DNA of 64,000 bases from DASRYH01 sp035687245 (GCA_035687245.1 DASRYH010000019.1:1-64000); one strand, 5' to 3'. Shown: positions 25,782-35,034, counted from the first letter of the stretch. Made by a program: numbers and translations. Notes: generated by a model from the letters alone, not told the origin.

Positions 25782-27680
25782 TTGAACGAGCACGTCGCCA
25801 TCGGATTCGTTCGGCGACACCGCCACGTGTTGGCCGCGGCGACGGGCGTCGTCGCTGTGCTCTGCATCTTCGGGCTTCCGTGGCTCGTGCCATCGCAACA
25901 CGCAGCGATCCTCTCCGATGCGCTCGCGTCGGGCTTCAACAACCGCGTCGCGGTGCTCGCGCTCATAGGCGCGGCATGCGCGATGTTCGCCTTGGGCGCA
26001 GTTGCCTTCGGCGAACCAGCCGCGCAGGGTCGAAGGGTGATCGGCATCGGTGCCGCTCCTGAGGGCGAACGGGTCAGCCGTCGCGTGCTCGTCGTGGCGA
26101 TGGTGGCGACAGTTGCCCTGGTCGCCATTCAAGCGTGGGTAATGCGGGATCAGCCTCACGGAGACTCGGCGTACTTCATCGACCGCATCCTGCGGCTCTC
26201 CGCAGGGCAGCGGCCGTTCTCGGAGTTCGAGTTCTCCTACGGGCCGCTCATGCTCTACGCGCCGTGGGCGATCTTCCGGGTACTCAACGCCGCGTTCGGC
26301 ACGAGTGCGTTCTTCGCCTACTACGTGTGTGTCGCCGCCGCTTACACGGCCGGTCTCGGACTCGTTGCGTTTACCGTGAACCGGCTCGAGATGACGCGGA
26401 CCCAGCGACATGCAGCACTCACGGTCGTTGCTGTGATGACGTTGCTGCATCCGGTGATGGGCATCAACTACTGCGCGCTTCGGTTCTTCGCACCCCTTGC
26501 GGCATTCATCTGGGGGCTCGAGCGCCTTCAGGTGGACCGCGGCCTCAGCGCCGGTTGGTTGGCTGCGCCGGCCGCGGTCACGGCAGTGCTCCTGTTCTCG
26601 CCCGAGATGGGCGTCGCAACGATGGTGGCGACGGGTTTCGCGCTCGCGTCACTCGTTGCCGTCGACCGACGACGGTTCTTGCCGCCCCTCACGGTGCTCG
26701 TAGGGTGGTCCGTAGCGTTGATCTGGCTACTCGTCTCCACTTCCGGTGGCGCGCTCGGAGCGTTTGCGGCGGGCTCCTACTACTTCCCGGTGCTCCCCGG
26801 CATTCCGGCGCTGCTCTACGTAGCGAGCGCGCTGCTTGCAGCATGGGGAATAGGCGCCGTGCTTCCTGGTTCCGAGCCCTTCGATCGCTCGGTGCAGATG
26901 GGCTGGCTAGCCCTGCTCGCGATACTGGTGGTTCCCGCCTTCGGCAGGGCGGACTTCATGCATATCTTCTGGAACGGCGCGGGCGTCCTTCTCACCGCGT
27001 CCGCGGTGGCCTCGCGCCGATGGCGTGTCGGGTTCGGATACGTCATGGGCGTGGCTGCCGTGTTCGGCGTGGTGCTGGCGGCCTACACCTACAACTTCTC
27101 GTACCCGACGCTTGCCAACGCGACGGTGGCCGCATTCCACTCCTCAGAGTCAGGTGCGAGGACGCTGGCCCGTCTGGGGGTTGAGCCGATGGAGATCGCC
27201 ATGGGGCGTCATCGAGCGGTGCTCGCCGAAAGGAAGCGGCAGCTGGCCGAAGCAGCTCAGCTCACGAAGATCCCGAATATGGCGTTTCTAGCGCACCTGT
27301 GGGGGCCGGTGGGACCGGCAGTGGTGAGCTCGGGCAACCTGAGTCCGGCCTACTGGTCGTCGTGGGGGCCGATGCGTGAGCAAGAGGTCGTCACGCTGAA
27401 AGCGCAGCTGGCGTCGGCGACGAACCTCGTGATTCCCGCCGACGTCTACGAGGCGAGCCTGAGTGCGGCGAAGGGCGCCGAGCCGCGACCGAGCGGAGCG
27501 GTGGTATCTGTGCCAGGCATCGCAAGCTCGTCGGCGTGGAACGCGATCCTCCAGAGCTGCCCCGTGATCATCCACGGCAAGAACCCAGTGCTGGATCCGA
27601 CTGCCACCTGGGGCGTTCTACTCCGTGACTGGCGCCCATACCGCTACATCGGTGGCTACGTCTGGCTCGTGCGCAGGTAG
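25782..27680 (+). CDS. Polytopic membrane protein, GT-C-like, tandem copy 2
   Basis: A TTG start at 25782 lies 4 bases after the previous stop, with GAGGG overlapping that stop. The 632-residue protein aligns end to end with the preceding gene: QPHGDSAYFIDRILRL, FEFSYGPLMLYAPWAIFR, FSPEMGVATM, FGRADFMHIFWNGAGV and GGYVWLVRR all have counterparts there. It therefore arose by tandem duplication followed by strong divergence. Same inferred GT-C class. The gene converges on the acyltransferase at 27686 with only 5 bases between stops. Confidence 0.7.
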   Translation: MNEHVAIGFVRRHRHVLAAATGVVAVLCIFGLPWLVPSQHAAILSDALASGFNNRVAVLALIGAACAMFALGAVAFGEPAAQGRRVIGIGAAPEGERVSRRVLVVAMVATVALVAIQAWVMRDQPHGDSAYFIDRILRLSAGQRPFSEFEFSYGPLMLYAPWAIFRVLNAAFGTSAFFAYYVCVAAAYTAGLGLVAFTVNRLEMTRTQRHAALTVVAVMTLLHPVMGINYCALRFFAPLAAFIWGLERLQVDRGLSAGWLAAPAAVTAVLLFSPEMGVATMVATGFALASLVAVDRRRFLPPLTVLVGWSVALIWLLVSTSGGALGAFAAGSYYFPVLPGIPALLYVASALLAAWGIGAVLPGSEPFDRSVQMGWLALLAILVVPAFGRADFMHIFWNGAGVLLTASAVASRRWRVGFGYVMGVAAVFGVVLAAYTYNFSYPTLANATVAAFHSSESGARTLARLGVEPMEIAMGRHRAVLAERKRQLAEAAQLTKIPNMAFLAHLWGPVGPAVVSSGNLSPAYWSSWGPMREQEVVTLKAQLASATNLVIPADVYEASLSAAKGAEPRPSGAVVSVPGIASSSAWNAILQSCPVIIHGKNPVLDPTATWGVLLRDWRPYRYIGGYVWLVRR

Positions 27681-27685
27681 GCCGT

Positions 27686-28726
27686 CTAGGCCACGAGCAT
27701 GCGGGTGAAGCGGTTGCTGCGTAGCGCAATCGTGGCAGCCGTAGCCATCACGAAGCAGAAGAGCCAGGCCGAAGCGATCCACGCAGCGTCCGGCATGGCA
27801 GTCAATGGCACCTTGCTCTGGAACAGATCGAGCCAGATGACGTGCGTCAGATAGATGCCGATCAGGAAGTTGCCGCCCCACGCGAGCTTGTCGGCACCCC
27901 ACCACGAGAACTCAGCAGCCGCGCCCCAAAGCAGCACACCAACGGTCGTAGCCCACATGAGCGTGGATGCCGACGTGGCAAGCCAGGGCGGCAGAACGGC
28001 ACCGTAGATGCGTAGGGCGCCAGCTCCCAGGATCGACAGCGGCACCAGCAGCTGGATGGGCACTGGCGGCCGCTTCATCCGCCCAGCGGCGCGAAACTCC
28101 ATGCCGGCGAGGTAGGCGGCAAACCAGCGTGGCGCGTACCAGAAGTTCTGGATGCCGAAGGTGGTGGTGAGCGCCTGCAGCCGCGGGCTCCAGTCGAGCG
28201 CGCACAGCAGCACGACGCACACAACGAGCAGAATGCGTCGCCACAGAGGAGTACGCGCGCCGACCTCTGCCGCCACTGCACAGTAGAACAGCACCGGCAG
28301 TGTCCACATGATTCCGTGGGCGCCAGAGAAGAAGACCAAGCGGTAGATGTTGGGCAGCACCAGATTGCCGCGTGCAAGCGCGGCGGGTTGCTGAATGAAC
28401 AGATAGACCAGACTGAAGAAGGCGTAGGGAATCGCGAGGCGCACGAACCGCTTCTTGAGCCACGCGGCTCCCCTCGTGCCGGTGGCACCGTGGAGATAGC
28501 CAGCGACTGCGAAGAAGAAGACGAGCGCCCACACCATCGCCGAGACCAAGAAGTTCCCTAGCGGTGTACCAGTGCGCGCGGCGACGTGATGCAGGACGAT
28601 CGAGCACGCTGCAAAGTACTTGAGGCCATCAAGCGCCAGGTTGCGCTTCTTGGGAGCAGCCGGGTTCGCGTCACCCGATGGGATCGCGGCCTGTGCTTCG
28701 GCGGAGATGCCCGGAACGCTACTCAC
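27686..28726 (-). CDS. Acyltransferase 3 family membrane protein
   Basis: This 346-residue protein has a Pro/Ala-rich N terminus, then ALDGLKYFAACSIVLHHVAA with the His expected in the first AT3 helix, FFFAVAGYLHG and about nine further hydrophobic segments. The GTG at 28726 overlaps the end of the ThDP enzyme gene by 8 bases. It is the last gene of the rfbF-to-ThDP operon, so O-acylation of the branched sugar or its glycan is a reasonable guess. It differs clearly in sequence from the acyltransferase at 16797. Confidence 0.8.
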   Translation of the reverse strand: MSSVPGISAEAQAAIPSGDANPAAPKKRNLALDGLKYFAACSIVLHHVAARTGTPLGNFLVSAMVWALVFFFAVAGYLHGATGTRGAAWLKKRFVRLAIPYAFFSLVYLFIQQPAALARGNLVLPNIYRLVFFSGAHGIMWTLPVLFYCAVAAEVGARTPLWRRILLVVCVVLLCALDWSPRLQALTTTFGIQNFWYAPRWFAAYLAGMEFRAAGRMKRPPVPIQLLVPLSILGAGALRIYGAVLPPWLATSASTLMWATTVGVLLWGAAAEFSWWGADKLAWGGNFLIGIYLTHVIWLDLFQSKVPLTAMPDAAWIASAWLFCFVMATAATIALRSNRFTRMLVA

Positions 28727-30533
28727 TCGCCTCTGCCTTCAGGAAGCGGTTCATGATGGCCATGCGCTCGTCTTCGGGCAGGAACGGGTACTGGTCGTCG
28801 AGCGAGCAGGAGACGAAGGTGCCGTCGTCCTGTCGGCGCGAGACGATCTTGGGGCACTTCTCCTGCTCGAAGTTGACCTTCACCTCGACGAGGAAGGGGC
28901 CGTCGGTCTCCATGATCTCGGTGAGACCAGCGTCGATGTCGTCGTTGGATGCGAAGCAGCGGTAGGTGAGCCCGTAGGCTTCGGCCAGCGGTTCAAACTC
29001 GGGGTTGTAGACGCCCGACTCTTCGTGGCAGCCCACGAAGCGGCCTTCGAAGAAGGTCTTCTGTGTGGCGCGGATGGACTCGTAGCCGCCGTTGTTGATG
29101 ACGAAGATCTTGATGTTGAGGTTGTGCTTGCCGATCGTCAGCAGCTCTTGGATGTTGAGCGCGATGCTGCCGTCGCCGGTAACGAGCACCGTGCGCTTGC
29201 CACCTTGGGCTGCGCAGGCACCGATGACCGCGGGCAGGTCCCAGCCCATGGCGCCGTAGCCATAGTTCGTGATGATGCGCTGGTCGGGCTTGACGATGAA
29301 CGAGTGGTGTACCGAGACCGCATCCGACGCGTTGCCGGTGAGGACGACCTCGCCGGGCTGCATCTGCTCGGAGATTCGGTAGGCGAGCACGTAGGTGTTC
29401 GCGTGCTCGGTGTCCTCGAAGTAGTCCTCAGTCAGCAGCGGGTAGCTGCGCTTCCATTCGGCGGTCGCCGCGAGCCACTCGGGATCGATCTTGAGGTCGA
29501 GCGTGGGGTAGTCCTCAACGAAGTGCTTCATGAACCACTTCACGTCTGCGACCACGCCCAGGTCCACCGGGAAGTGCGGCTTGGCGAGCTCCTGGGCATC
29601 GATGTTGATCATCACGCGCTTGGCCTGCGGCGCGAAGCCCTTGGTGTCCCAGCCCACCGCGGTGACCGCCATACTGGCGCCCACGCACACGAGCAGGTCG
29701 GCGTTTTGCAGCGTGAAGTTCGCGCGGCGCTGGCCCGTCGGCCCGAAGCGGCCCATGTAGAGCGGGTGCTCCTCGGGTAGCAGATCCATGCCGCCCATCT
29801 GGCAGACCACAGGGCAGCCGAGGTGCTCGACAAAGGCCCTGAACTCCTCTTCGGCGCCGGCGAGGTGGATGGCGTTGCCGGTCACGATGAGCGGGCGCTC
29901 GGCCTGCTTCATCATCTCCATGACCTTCTCGATGCCACGCGGATCGCCCGCGTGCTGCTCGTCCTCGATTTCGTCGCCGAAGAGGAACTCGTGGGCGCGC
30001 GTCTCGTCCATCTCCAGAGCCTGGATGTCGAGGGGGATGTTGAGCCACACGGGACCCGGGCGGCCAGAGGTCGCAATCTTGATCGCGCGCTCGAGTTCGA
30101 GCGCGATGTCGTCTTCGGCAGTCAGCGTCGTGGCGTACTTCACCACCGGTTCGACCATCGGGATGATGTTGACTTCCTGCGGACCGATCTGGCGGTGCTT
30201 CGAGTAGTCCGCGATGAGTGCGGTGCGCACCTGACCGGAGATGACGAGCACGGGCACAGAGTCGACCCACGCGCCGGCGATCGCCGAAAGGGCGTTGGTG
30301 CTTCCGGGGCCGGTGGTGACCAGGCAGACGCCCAGGTCGCCGGTCACGCGCGAGTAGCCTTCGGCAGAGATCGCGCAGGCCTGCTCGTGGAAGTTGCACC
30401 AGTACTTGATGTTCTCGTTTCGACCCAGTGCATCGACGAGGTACATGATGCCGCCGCCGGTGACGGTGAAGACGTCCTTCACGCCGCGCTTAGCGAGATG
30501 TTCAAAGATGTAGTCGGCGACGAGCACGGTCAC
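28719..30533 (-). CDS. Thiamine-diphosphate enzyme of the acetolactate-synthase fold, YerE-like
   Basis: This 604-residue protein has the full three-domain POX/AHAS layout. The catalytic Glu is E50 in NFHEQ, TTGPGSTNAL follows, and the ThDP/Mg motif is GDGS with 24 residues to Asn-Asn (GDG-X24-NN). The start GTG at 30533 overlaps the previous stop in a GTGA. A housekeeping acetolactate synthase would sit with ilvN/ilvC; here it follows rfbF, rfbG, rfbH and an epimerase. That is the arrangement expected for YerE, the ThDP flavoenzyme that transfers a two-carbon unit from pyruvate to CDP-4-keto-3,6-dideoxyglucose to build yersiniose. The assignment rests on context. Confidence 0.75.
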   Translation of the reverse strand: MTVLVADYIFEHLAKRGVKDVFTVTGGGIMYLVDALGRNENIKYWCNFHEQACAISAEGYSRVTGDLGVCLVTTGPGSTNALSAIAGAWVDSVPVLVISGQVRTALIADYSKHRQIGPQEVNIIPMVEPVVKYATTLTAEDDIALELERAIKIATSGRPGPVWLNIPLDIQALEMDETRAHEFLFGDEIEDEQHAGDPRGIEKVMEMMKQAERPLIVTGNAIHLAGAEEEFRAFVEHLGCPVVCQMGGMDLLPEEHPLYMGRFGPTGQRRANFTLQNADLLVCVGASMAVTAVGWDTKGFAPQAKRVMINIDAQELAKPHFPVDLGVVADVKWFMKHFVEDYPTLDLKIDPEWLAATAEWKRSYPLLTEDYFEDTEHANTYVLAYRISEQMQPGEVVLTGNASDAVSVHHSFIVKPDQRIITNYGYGAMGWDLPAVIGACAAQGGKRTVLVTGDGSIALNIQELLTIGKHNLNIKIFVINNGGYESIRATQKTFFEGRFVGCHEESGVYNPEFEPLAEAYGLTYRCFASNDDIDAGLTEIMETDGPFLVEVKVNFEQEKCPKIVSRRQDDGTFVSCSLDDQYPFLPEDERMAIMNRFLKAEASE

Positions 30534-31597
30534 GCCTCACTTCCGGTTCGGTTTGCATTGCGGTGCCACTCGGCGGTCCGGCCAATGCCGTCCTCGAGCG
30601 AGATGATGGGGGAGAGCCCGAGCTCATCCCGAGCGCGGGTGATGTCGGGCACGTAGCGAGCAGGCAGGGCGCCGGGAACCGGCGTCTGAGCCACCTCGAT
30701 GTGAGCGTCGGGACACAGGACTCGCGAGACGGTCTCTGCGAGTTCGAGAATCGAGAGGTCTTGGTCGCTGCCCGTGTTGTAGGCCTGGCCAGGCCTACCC
30801 TTGAGCAGAATCGTCCAGAGCCATAGAGCAAGGTCGGCTGCGTAGAGGTAGGACCGGCGGGGAGTCCCGTCGCCGCCGATGGTGATCGTGTTGCCGGCCA
30901 GAGCGTCGCGGATGAAGTTGCCTACCGCGTAGCCTGCGTTGATGTCGAGATAGGGGCCTACGAAGCTGAAGAGGCGGGCGATGGTGGTCTCGATCCCCGT
31001 CTCAAGGTGCGCAGCCGAGCACAGAAACTCCGCCGCGCGCTTGCCATGGCCGTAGGCGGCTTTCGCGTTGTCGGCGAGCGGGGCGAAGACGTCGGTCTCG
31101 CTCACGTGGTCGCAGGTGAGCGGCTGCGTGCCGTAGATCGCGCCGGAGCTCGTGTAGAGGAACTTGCCTACACCAGCCGACTCGGCAAAGCGCAGCATGT
31201 GTCGCGTGCCGTCCACGGCGGTGTCGAACTCGAGCGTAGGCTTCGCATGCGCGACCACCTGGTTCGTCTCCGTCGCCATGTGCAGCGCGTGCGTGAACTC
31301 GCCTTCCGGAGACTCGAAGTTCAAGACGTCACCGGCGAGCATCGTGATGGGGCGGGCGGTCGCCAGATGCGGGTGACGCGCGGCCAACCTGCCCGGATCG
31401 CGAGAGAGCACGACTGCCTCCACGCCCAGGTCGAGTTTGGCGTCGGCCCAGATGAGGCTTTCGAGCATCCAGCGACCTACAAAGCCCGTGCCGCCGGTGA
31501 TGAAGATCCGCGCACCCTCGAGCTCGCCGAAGAGCTCGCCACCATGCTCGAGGATGTGATCGAGGTCAGCGTGGAGTGGATTTGCCCACTCAGCCAC
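30530..31597 (-). CDS. NAD-dependent epimerase/reductase of CDP-sugar pathway
   Basis: The GTG at 31597 has GAGGTG upstream and overlaps the rfbH stop by 8 bases, giving 355 residues. It is an extended SDR: ITGGTGFVGRWML cofactor loop, YTSSGAIYGTQP strand, AYGHGKRAAEFL as the Tyr-x-x-x-Lys region (YGHGK) and a TPRRSYLYAADLALW segment. Lying between rfbH and the ThDP enzyme, it is positioned to reduce or epimerise the CDP-3,6-dideoxy sugar, as YerF or related reductases do. Exact reaction unknown. Confidence 0.8.
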   Translation of the reverse strand: MAEWANPLHADLDHILEHGGELFGELEGARIFITGGTGFVGRWMLESLIWADAKLDLGVEAVVLSRDPGRLAARHPHLATARPITMLAGDVLNFESPEGEFTHALHMATETNQVVAHAKPTLEFDTAVDGTRHMLRFAESAGVGKFLYTSSGAIYGTQPLTCDHVSETDVFAPLADNAKAAYGHGKRAAEFLCSAAHLETGIETTIARLFSFVGPYLDINAGYAVGNFIRDALAGNTITIGGDGTPRRSYLYAADLALWLWTILLKGRPGQAYNTGSDQDLSILELAETVSRVLCPDAHIEVAQTPVPGALPARYVPDITRARDELGLSPIISLEDGIGRTAEWHRNANRTGSEA

Positions 31598-32945
31598 GGC
31601 ACACCTCAAGGACCACTTCGGCCATGCATTCGAGCATTGCATCGGTCATGCCGGGGTAGACGCCCACCCAGAACGCATCGTTCATGATGCGATCGGTGTT
31701 GGTCAGCTCGCCCACGATACGGAAGCCTTCGCTGGCCGCGCGCATCCGGTCGAACGCAGGCTGGCGGGTCATGTTGCCCGCGAAGAGCATGCGCGTCTGG
31801 ACCTTGTTGGCCTCGAGTGCAGCCACGATCGCGTCGCGCGAGAGCGCCTTGCCGCTGCCGGTCCGCGCACCCTCGCGCACGGTCATGAGGTAGCCGAACC
31901 ACGACGGGTCCGCACCTTCGGTAGCGACAGGCATGATCAGCTTGTCCTCCACCGGCGCAAGTAGCTCGCGCAGCTTGCGGTAGTTCGCGCGACGGGCTTC
32001 GGTGAAGCTCGGCAGCTTCTGGAGCTGTGCGACGCCGACGGCTGCCTGCATGTCGGTGGCCTTCAGGTTGAAGCCGAACTCGTTGTACGTGTACTTGTGG
32101 TCGTAGCCGAAAGGAAGGGTGCCCAGCTGCTGCCCGAAGCGGTTGCCGCAGACGTTGTCGACGCCCGAGGGGCAGATGCAGGCACGACCCCAGTCGCGCA
32201 TGGAGAGCATGATGCGGTTGAGCGTAGCGTCAGAGGTGTAGACCGCGCCGCCTTCGCCCATCGTCATGTGGTGTGGCGGGTAGAAGCTCGAAGTCCCGAT
32301 GTCGCCGAAGGTGCCGGTCTTGCCGCCCTTGTACTCGCCGCCGAGAGCGTCGCAGTTGTCCTCGATGAGCCACAGGTCGTTGGCGTTGCAGAAGGCACGC
32401 ACGGTGTCGATGTCGAACGGGTTACCCAGCGTGTGGGCGAGCATGACTGCCTTGGTCTTAGGCGACAGCGCAGCTTCAAGCTGCGTGACGTCGATGTTGT
32501 AGGTGCCCAGCGTGACGTCCACGAAGACCGGTACGGCGCCGTACTGAACGATCGGCGCGACGGTGGTGGGAAAGCCCGCCGCTACCGTGATGACCTCATC
32601 GCCCGGTGCAACGCGGCGCTTGCCCAGCCGGTCGCTCGTCAGCGCCCAGAACGCGAGCAGGTTGGCGCTCGAGCCGGAGTTCACGAGCAGCGTGCTGGGC
32701 AGGCCCAGGAACTCCGCGAGCCCCTTCTCGAACTCCTCAGAGTAGCGGCCGTATGTCAGCCAGAACTCGAGCGAAGAGTCGACGAGGTTCACGAGCTCGG
32801 CTTCGTCGAAGACGCGGCCCGCATACGGGATGCGCGTCTCGCCACGCTCGAAGTCAGGCTTCGCGCCGAACTGGGCTGCGTAGTACTCGCGAACCTTCGC
32901 GAGAATCTCGTCGCGAAGCTGGCTGGCGTTGGGAGAGTCCGTCAT
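31590..32945 (-). CDS. rfbH: CDP-4-dehydro-6-deoxyglucose 3-dehydratase (E1), PMP and [2Fe-2S] enzyme
   Basis: The ATG at 32945 follows GAAAGGA and gives 451 residues. It belongs to the DegT/DnrJ fold, but the PLP lysine is replaced by His225 in SFYPPHHMTMGEGG, the hallmark of E1/RfbH. Cysteines 198, 256, 258 and 266 fit the C-X57-C-X-C-X7-C spacing of the E1 [2Fe-2S] cluster exactly. E1 removes the C3 hydroxyl from CDP-4-keto-6-deoxyglucose using PMP, with electrons from a reductase (E3, RfbI/AscD). No such reductase gene is visible here. It follows rfbG after 25 bases. Confidence 0.95.
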   Translation of the reverse strand: MTDSPNASQLRDEILAKVREYYAAQFGAKPDFERGETRIPYAGRVFDEAELVNLVDSSLEFWLTYGRYSEEFEKGLAEFLGLPSTLLVNSGSSANLLAFWALTSDRLGKRRVAPGDEVITVAAGFPTTVAPIVQYGAVPVFVDVTLGTYNIDVTQLEAALSPKTKAVMLAHTLGNPFDIDTVRAFCNANDLWLIEDNCDALGGEYKGGKTGTFGDIGTSSFYPPHHMTMGEGGAVYTSDATLNRIMLSMRDWGRACICPSGVDNVCGNRFGQQLGTLPFGYDHKYTYNEFGFNLKATDMQAAVGVAQLQKLPSFTEARRANYRKLRELLAPVEDKLIMPVATEGADPSWFGYLMTVREGARTGSGKALSRDAIVAALEANKVQTRMLFAGNMTRQPAFDRMRAASEGFRIVGELTNTDRIMNDAFWVGVYPGMTDAMLECMAEVVLEVCRG

Positions 32946-32970
32946 CGAGCAGAAGTCCTTTCGTGGAAAG

Positions 32971-34086
32971 CTAGCGGGTCCATGCCACGCCCGCTGCCGT
33001 AGCGGCAGCGACGTAGGCGGAGATGTCGTCGTTGGTGGCGGTTTCGGCATCGCGCACGCCATGGTAGGTGTCGCGGTACCAGCCGACGGTGCGGCTCAAG
33101 GCCTCGTGCACGTCGAACGCAGGGCGCCAACCGAGCAGGTCAGCGGCCTTCGAGTAGTCGAGTTTCAGAAAGCGTGCTTCGTGAACGGCGGGCGCTGTCA
33201 GCTGCGGTGTAGACCAGCCGCCGTCGCCCCAGCAGCCGATGACAGTCTCGACCACTTCGGCAACCGTGATATTGCCCGCCGGCGAGGGACCGAAGTTCCA
33301 GGCACCGTCGAACGGGTGCGTCTCGTCGCCGTCTGTGAACTGGCTCGCGGCCAGCCACAGGTAGCCGGAGAGCGGCTCGAGCACGTGCTGCCACGGGCGT
33401 ACCGCTCCGGGATTGCGCACGCCGATCTCGTCGCCCTCGGAGAGCGCGCGGATGCAGTCTGGGATGATGCGGTCGAGCGCCCAGTCACCGCCGCCGATGA
33501 CGTTGCCGGCACGCGCCGAAGAGACGCTCGCGGTGCTGCCGGAGCCGTAGAACGAGCGGCGGTAGGCGGCGGTCACGAGCTCGGCGCAGCCCTTCGACGA
33601 CGAGTAGGGGTCGTAGCCGCCCATCGGGTCGTTCTCGCGGTAGGCGTACTCCCACTCGTTGTTCTCGTAGCACTTGTCGCTCGTGACGTTGAGCACCACG
33701 CGCACCGACGCGACCGAGCGCGCAGCCTCAAGAACGTGGACGGTGCCCATCACGTTGGTGGCGTAGGTTTCGACCGGCTCGTCGTAAGACAGGCGCACGA
33801 GCGGCTGCGCGGCAAGGTGCATGACGATCTCGGGCCGCGCGGCAACCATGACCTCGCGAAGGTGGTCGAGGTCGCGCACGTCGCCGATGTGGTGATCGAT
33901 TCGAGATGCGAGGCCCAGCTGCTCAAAGAGGCTGGGGTCGGTCGGCGGCTCGAGCGAGTAGCCGGTCACTTCCGCGCCCAGAGAGAGAAGCCACGTGACG
34001 AGCCACGAGCCCTTGAAGCCGGTGTGGCCGGTCACGAAGACGCGGCGACCCTCGTAGACTCCGCCGAACAGCGGGGCGGACGGCAT
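32971..34086 (-). CDS. rfbG: CDP-glucose 4,6-dehydratase
   Basis: I chose the ATG at 34086 with GGAAGG upstream (371 residues); ATG at 34098 and TTG at 34107 are alternatives, all overlapping or touching the rfbF end. It is an extended SDR with VTGHTGFKGSWL (the GHTGFKG variant typical of RfbG), HLAAQPLVRLSY, VTSDKCYEN and YSSSKGCAE as the Tyr-x-x-x-Lys pair. It turns CDP-glucose into CDP-4-keto-6-deoxyglucose, the substrate for RfbH downstream. Confidence 0.93.
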   Translation of the reverse strand: MPSAPLFGGVYEGRRVFVTGHTGFKGSWLVTWLLSLGAEVTGYSLEPPTDPSLFEQLGLASRIDHHIGDVRDLDHLREVMVAARPEIVMHLAAQPLVRLSYDEPVETYATNVMGTVHVLEAARSVASVRVVLNVTSDKCYENNEWEYAYRENDPMGGYDPYSSSKGCAELVTAAYRRSFYGSGSTASVSSARAGNVIGGGDWALDRIIPDCIRALSEGDEIGVRNPGAVRPWQHVLEPLSGYLWLAASQFTDGDETHPFDGAWNFGPSPAGNITVAEVVETVIGCWGDGGWSTPQLTAPAVHEARFLKLDYSKAADLLGWRPAFDVHEALSRTVGWYRDTYHGVRDAETATNDDISAYVAAATAAGVAWTR

Positions 34087-34091
34087 GCCCG

Positions 34092-34862
34092 TCACCATAC
34101 CTTCCAAGGTGCCTTGCCCGAGTTCCAGAGGTCCTCGAGGTAGCGCTTGTCGCGCAGGGTATCCATCGGCTGCCAGAAGTCAGCGTGCCGAAACGCCACG
34201 AGCTGACCCTCTTCGGCAGCCGAAGAGAGGGGATGGCCCTCGAAGATGGTGCTATCGGCCTCGATGCGGTCGAAGATCGCCGGCTCGAGCACGAAGAAGC
34301 CGCCGTTGATCCAGTCATCGTCGCCACGCGGCTTCTCACGGAAGCAGTCGATGCCGCCCTGGTCGTTGAGCTCGAGCGCGCCGAAGCGGCCGAGCGGCTG
34401 GACTGCGGTGAGCGTGGCTTCCTTGCCGTGGCTCTTGTGGAATGCGAGCAGCTCGGAGACGTCAACGTTTGAGACGCCGTCGCCATAGGTCAGCATGAAC
34501 GTCTCGTTGCCCACATGCTCCTGAACGCGCTTGAGGCGACCGCCGGTCATCGTCGCGTCGCCTGTATCGACAACGGTCACACGCCACGGCGGATTATCGT
34601 CCTGGTGGACTTCGGTCTCATGGGTGCGCATGTCGAAGGTGACGTCGCAGTTGTGCAACCAGAAGTTGTGGAAGTACTCCTTGATCATGTAGGCCTTGTA
34701 GCCCGCGCAGATCACGAAGTCGTTGAAGCCGTAGTGGCTATAGATCTTCATGATGTGCCACAGGATCGGTCGCTCGCCGATCTCGGCCATCGGCTTGGGA
34801 CGCAGACCCGTCTCTTCAGACAGGCGCGTGCCGAGACCACCTGCGAGTATGACCACCTTCAT
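34092..34862 (-). CDS. rfbF: Glucose-1-phosphate cytidylyltransferase
   Basis: The ATG at 34862 is preceded by GGGGGTG; the protein has 256 residues, the usual RfbF length. It has KVVILAGGLGTRLSEET at the N terminus, RPKPMAEIG, and the cytidylyltransferase-specific NFWLHNCDVTFD and MLTYGDGVSNVD stretches. It makes CDP-glucose from glucose-1-phosphate and CTP. First gene of the rfbF-rfbG-rfbH-epimerase-ThDP-acyltransferase operon. Confidence 0.95.
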   Translation of the reverse strand: MKVVILAGGLGTRLSEETGLRPKPMAEIGERPILWHIMKIYSHYGFNDFVICAGYKAYMIKEYFHNFWLHNCDVTFDMRTHETEVHQDDNPPWRVTVVDTGDATMTGGRLKRVQEHVGNETFMLTYGDGVSNVDVSELLAFHKSHGKEATLTAVQPLGRFGALELNDQGGIDCFREKPRGDDDWINGGFFVLEPAIFDRIEADSTIFEGHPLSSAAEEGQLVAFRHADFWQPMDTLRDKRYLEDLWNSGKAPWKVW

Positions 34863-34949
34863 CCGGACACCCCCTGGGAGCGCTTCGCTACGACAGATGG
34901 CGAGCAGGCAAAATAGCCCCCCGCCGAATTGACTCGTGGGAACCCGCAA

Positions 34950-34958
34950 AGTATATCA
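34950..34958 (-). promoter_or_regulatory. Extended -10 promoter for the rfbFGH operon
   Basis: On the minus strand this is TGATATACT, a TG-N-TATACT element. Predicted start near 34943, about 80 bases before the rfbF ATG. It lies in the 172-base gap between legG and rfbF. Confidence 0.5.
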
Positions 34959-35034
34959 GGCAATAGCGGCCAGAGGCGGGGAGGCGGAGTGCGTTACGAA
35001 GCCGTCACGGGCCGAATGGCACGCCCGTTGTGGA

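Noticed and set aside
28719..30533. Calling the ThDP enzyme ilvB (acetolactate synthase)
   Set aside because: No ilvN or ilvC neighbour is present, and the gene is coupled to rfbH and an epimerase, which favours a sugar-branching role.
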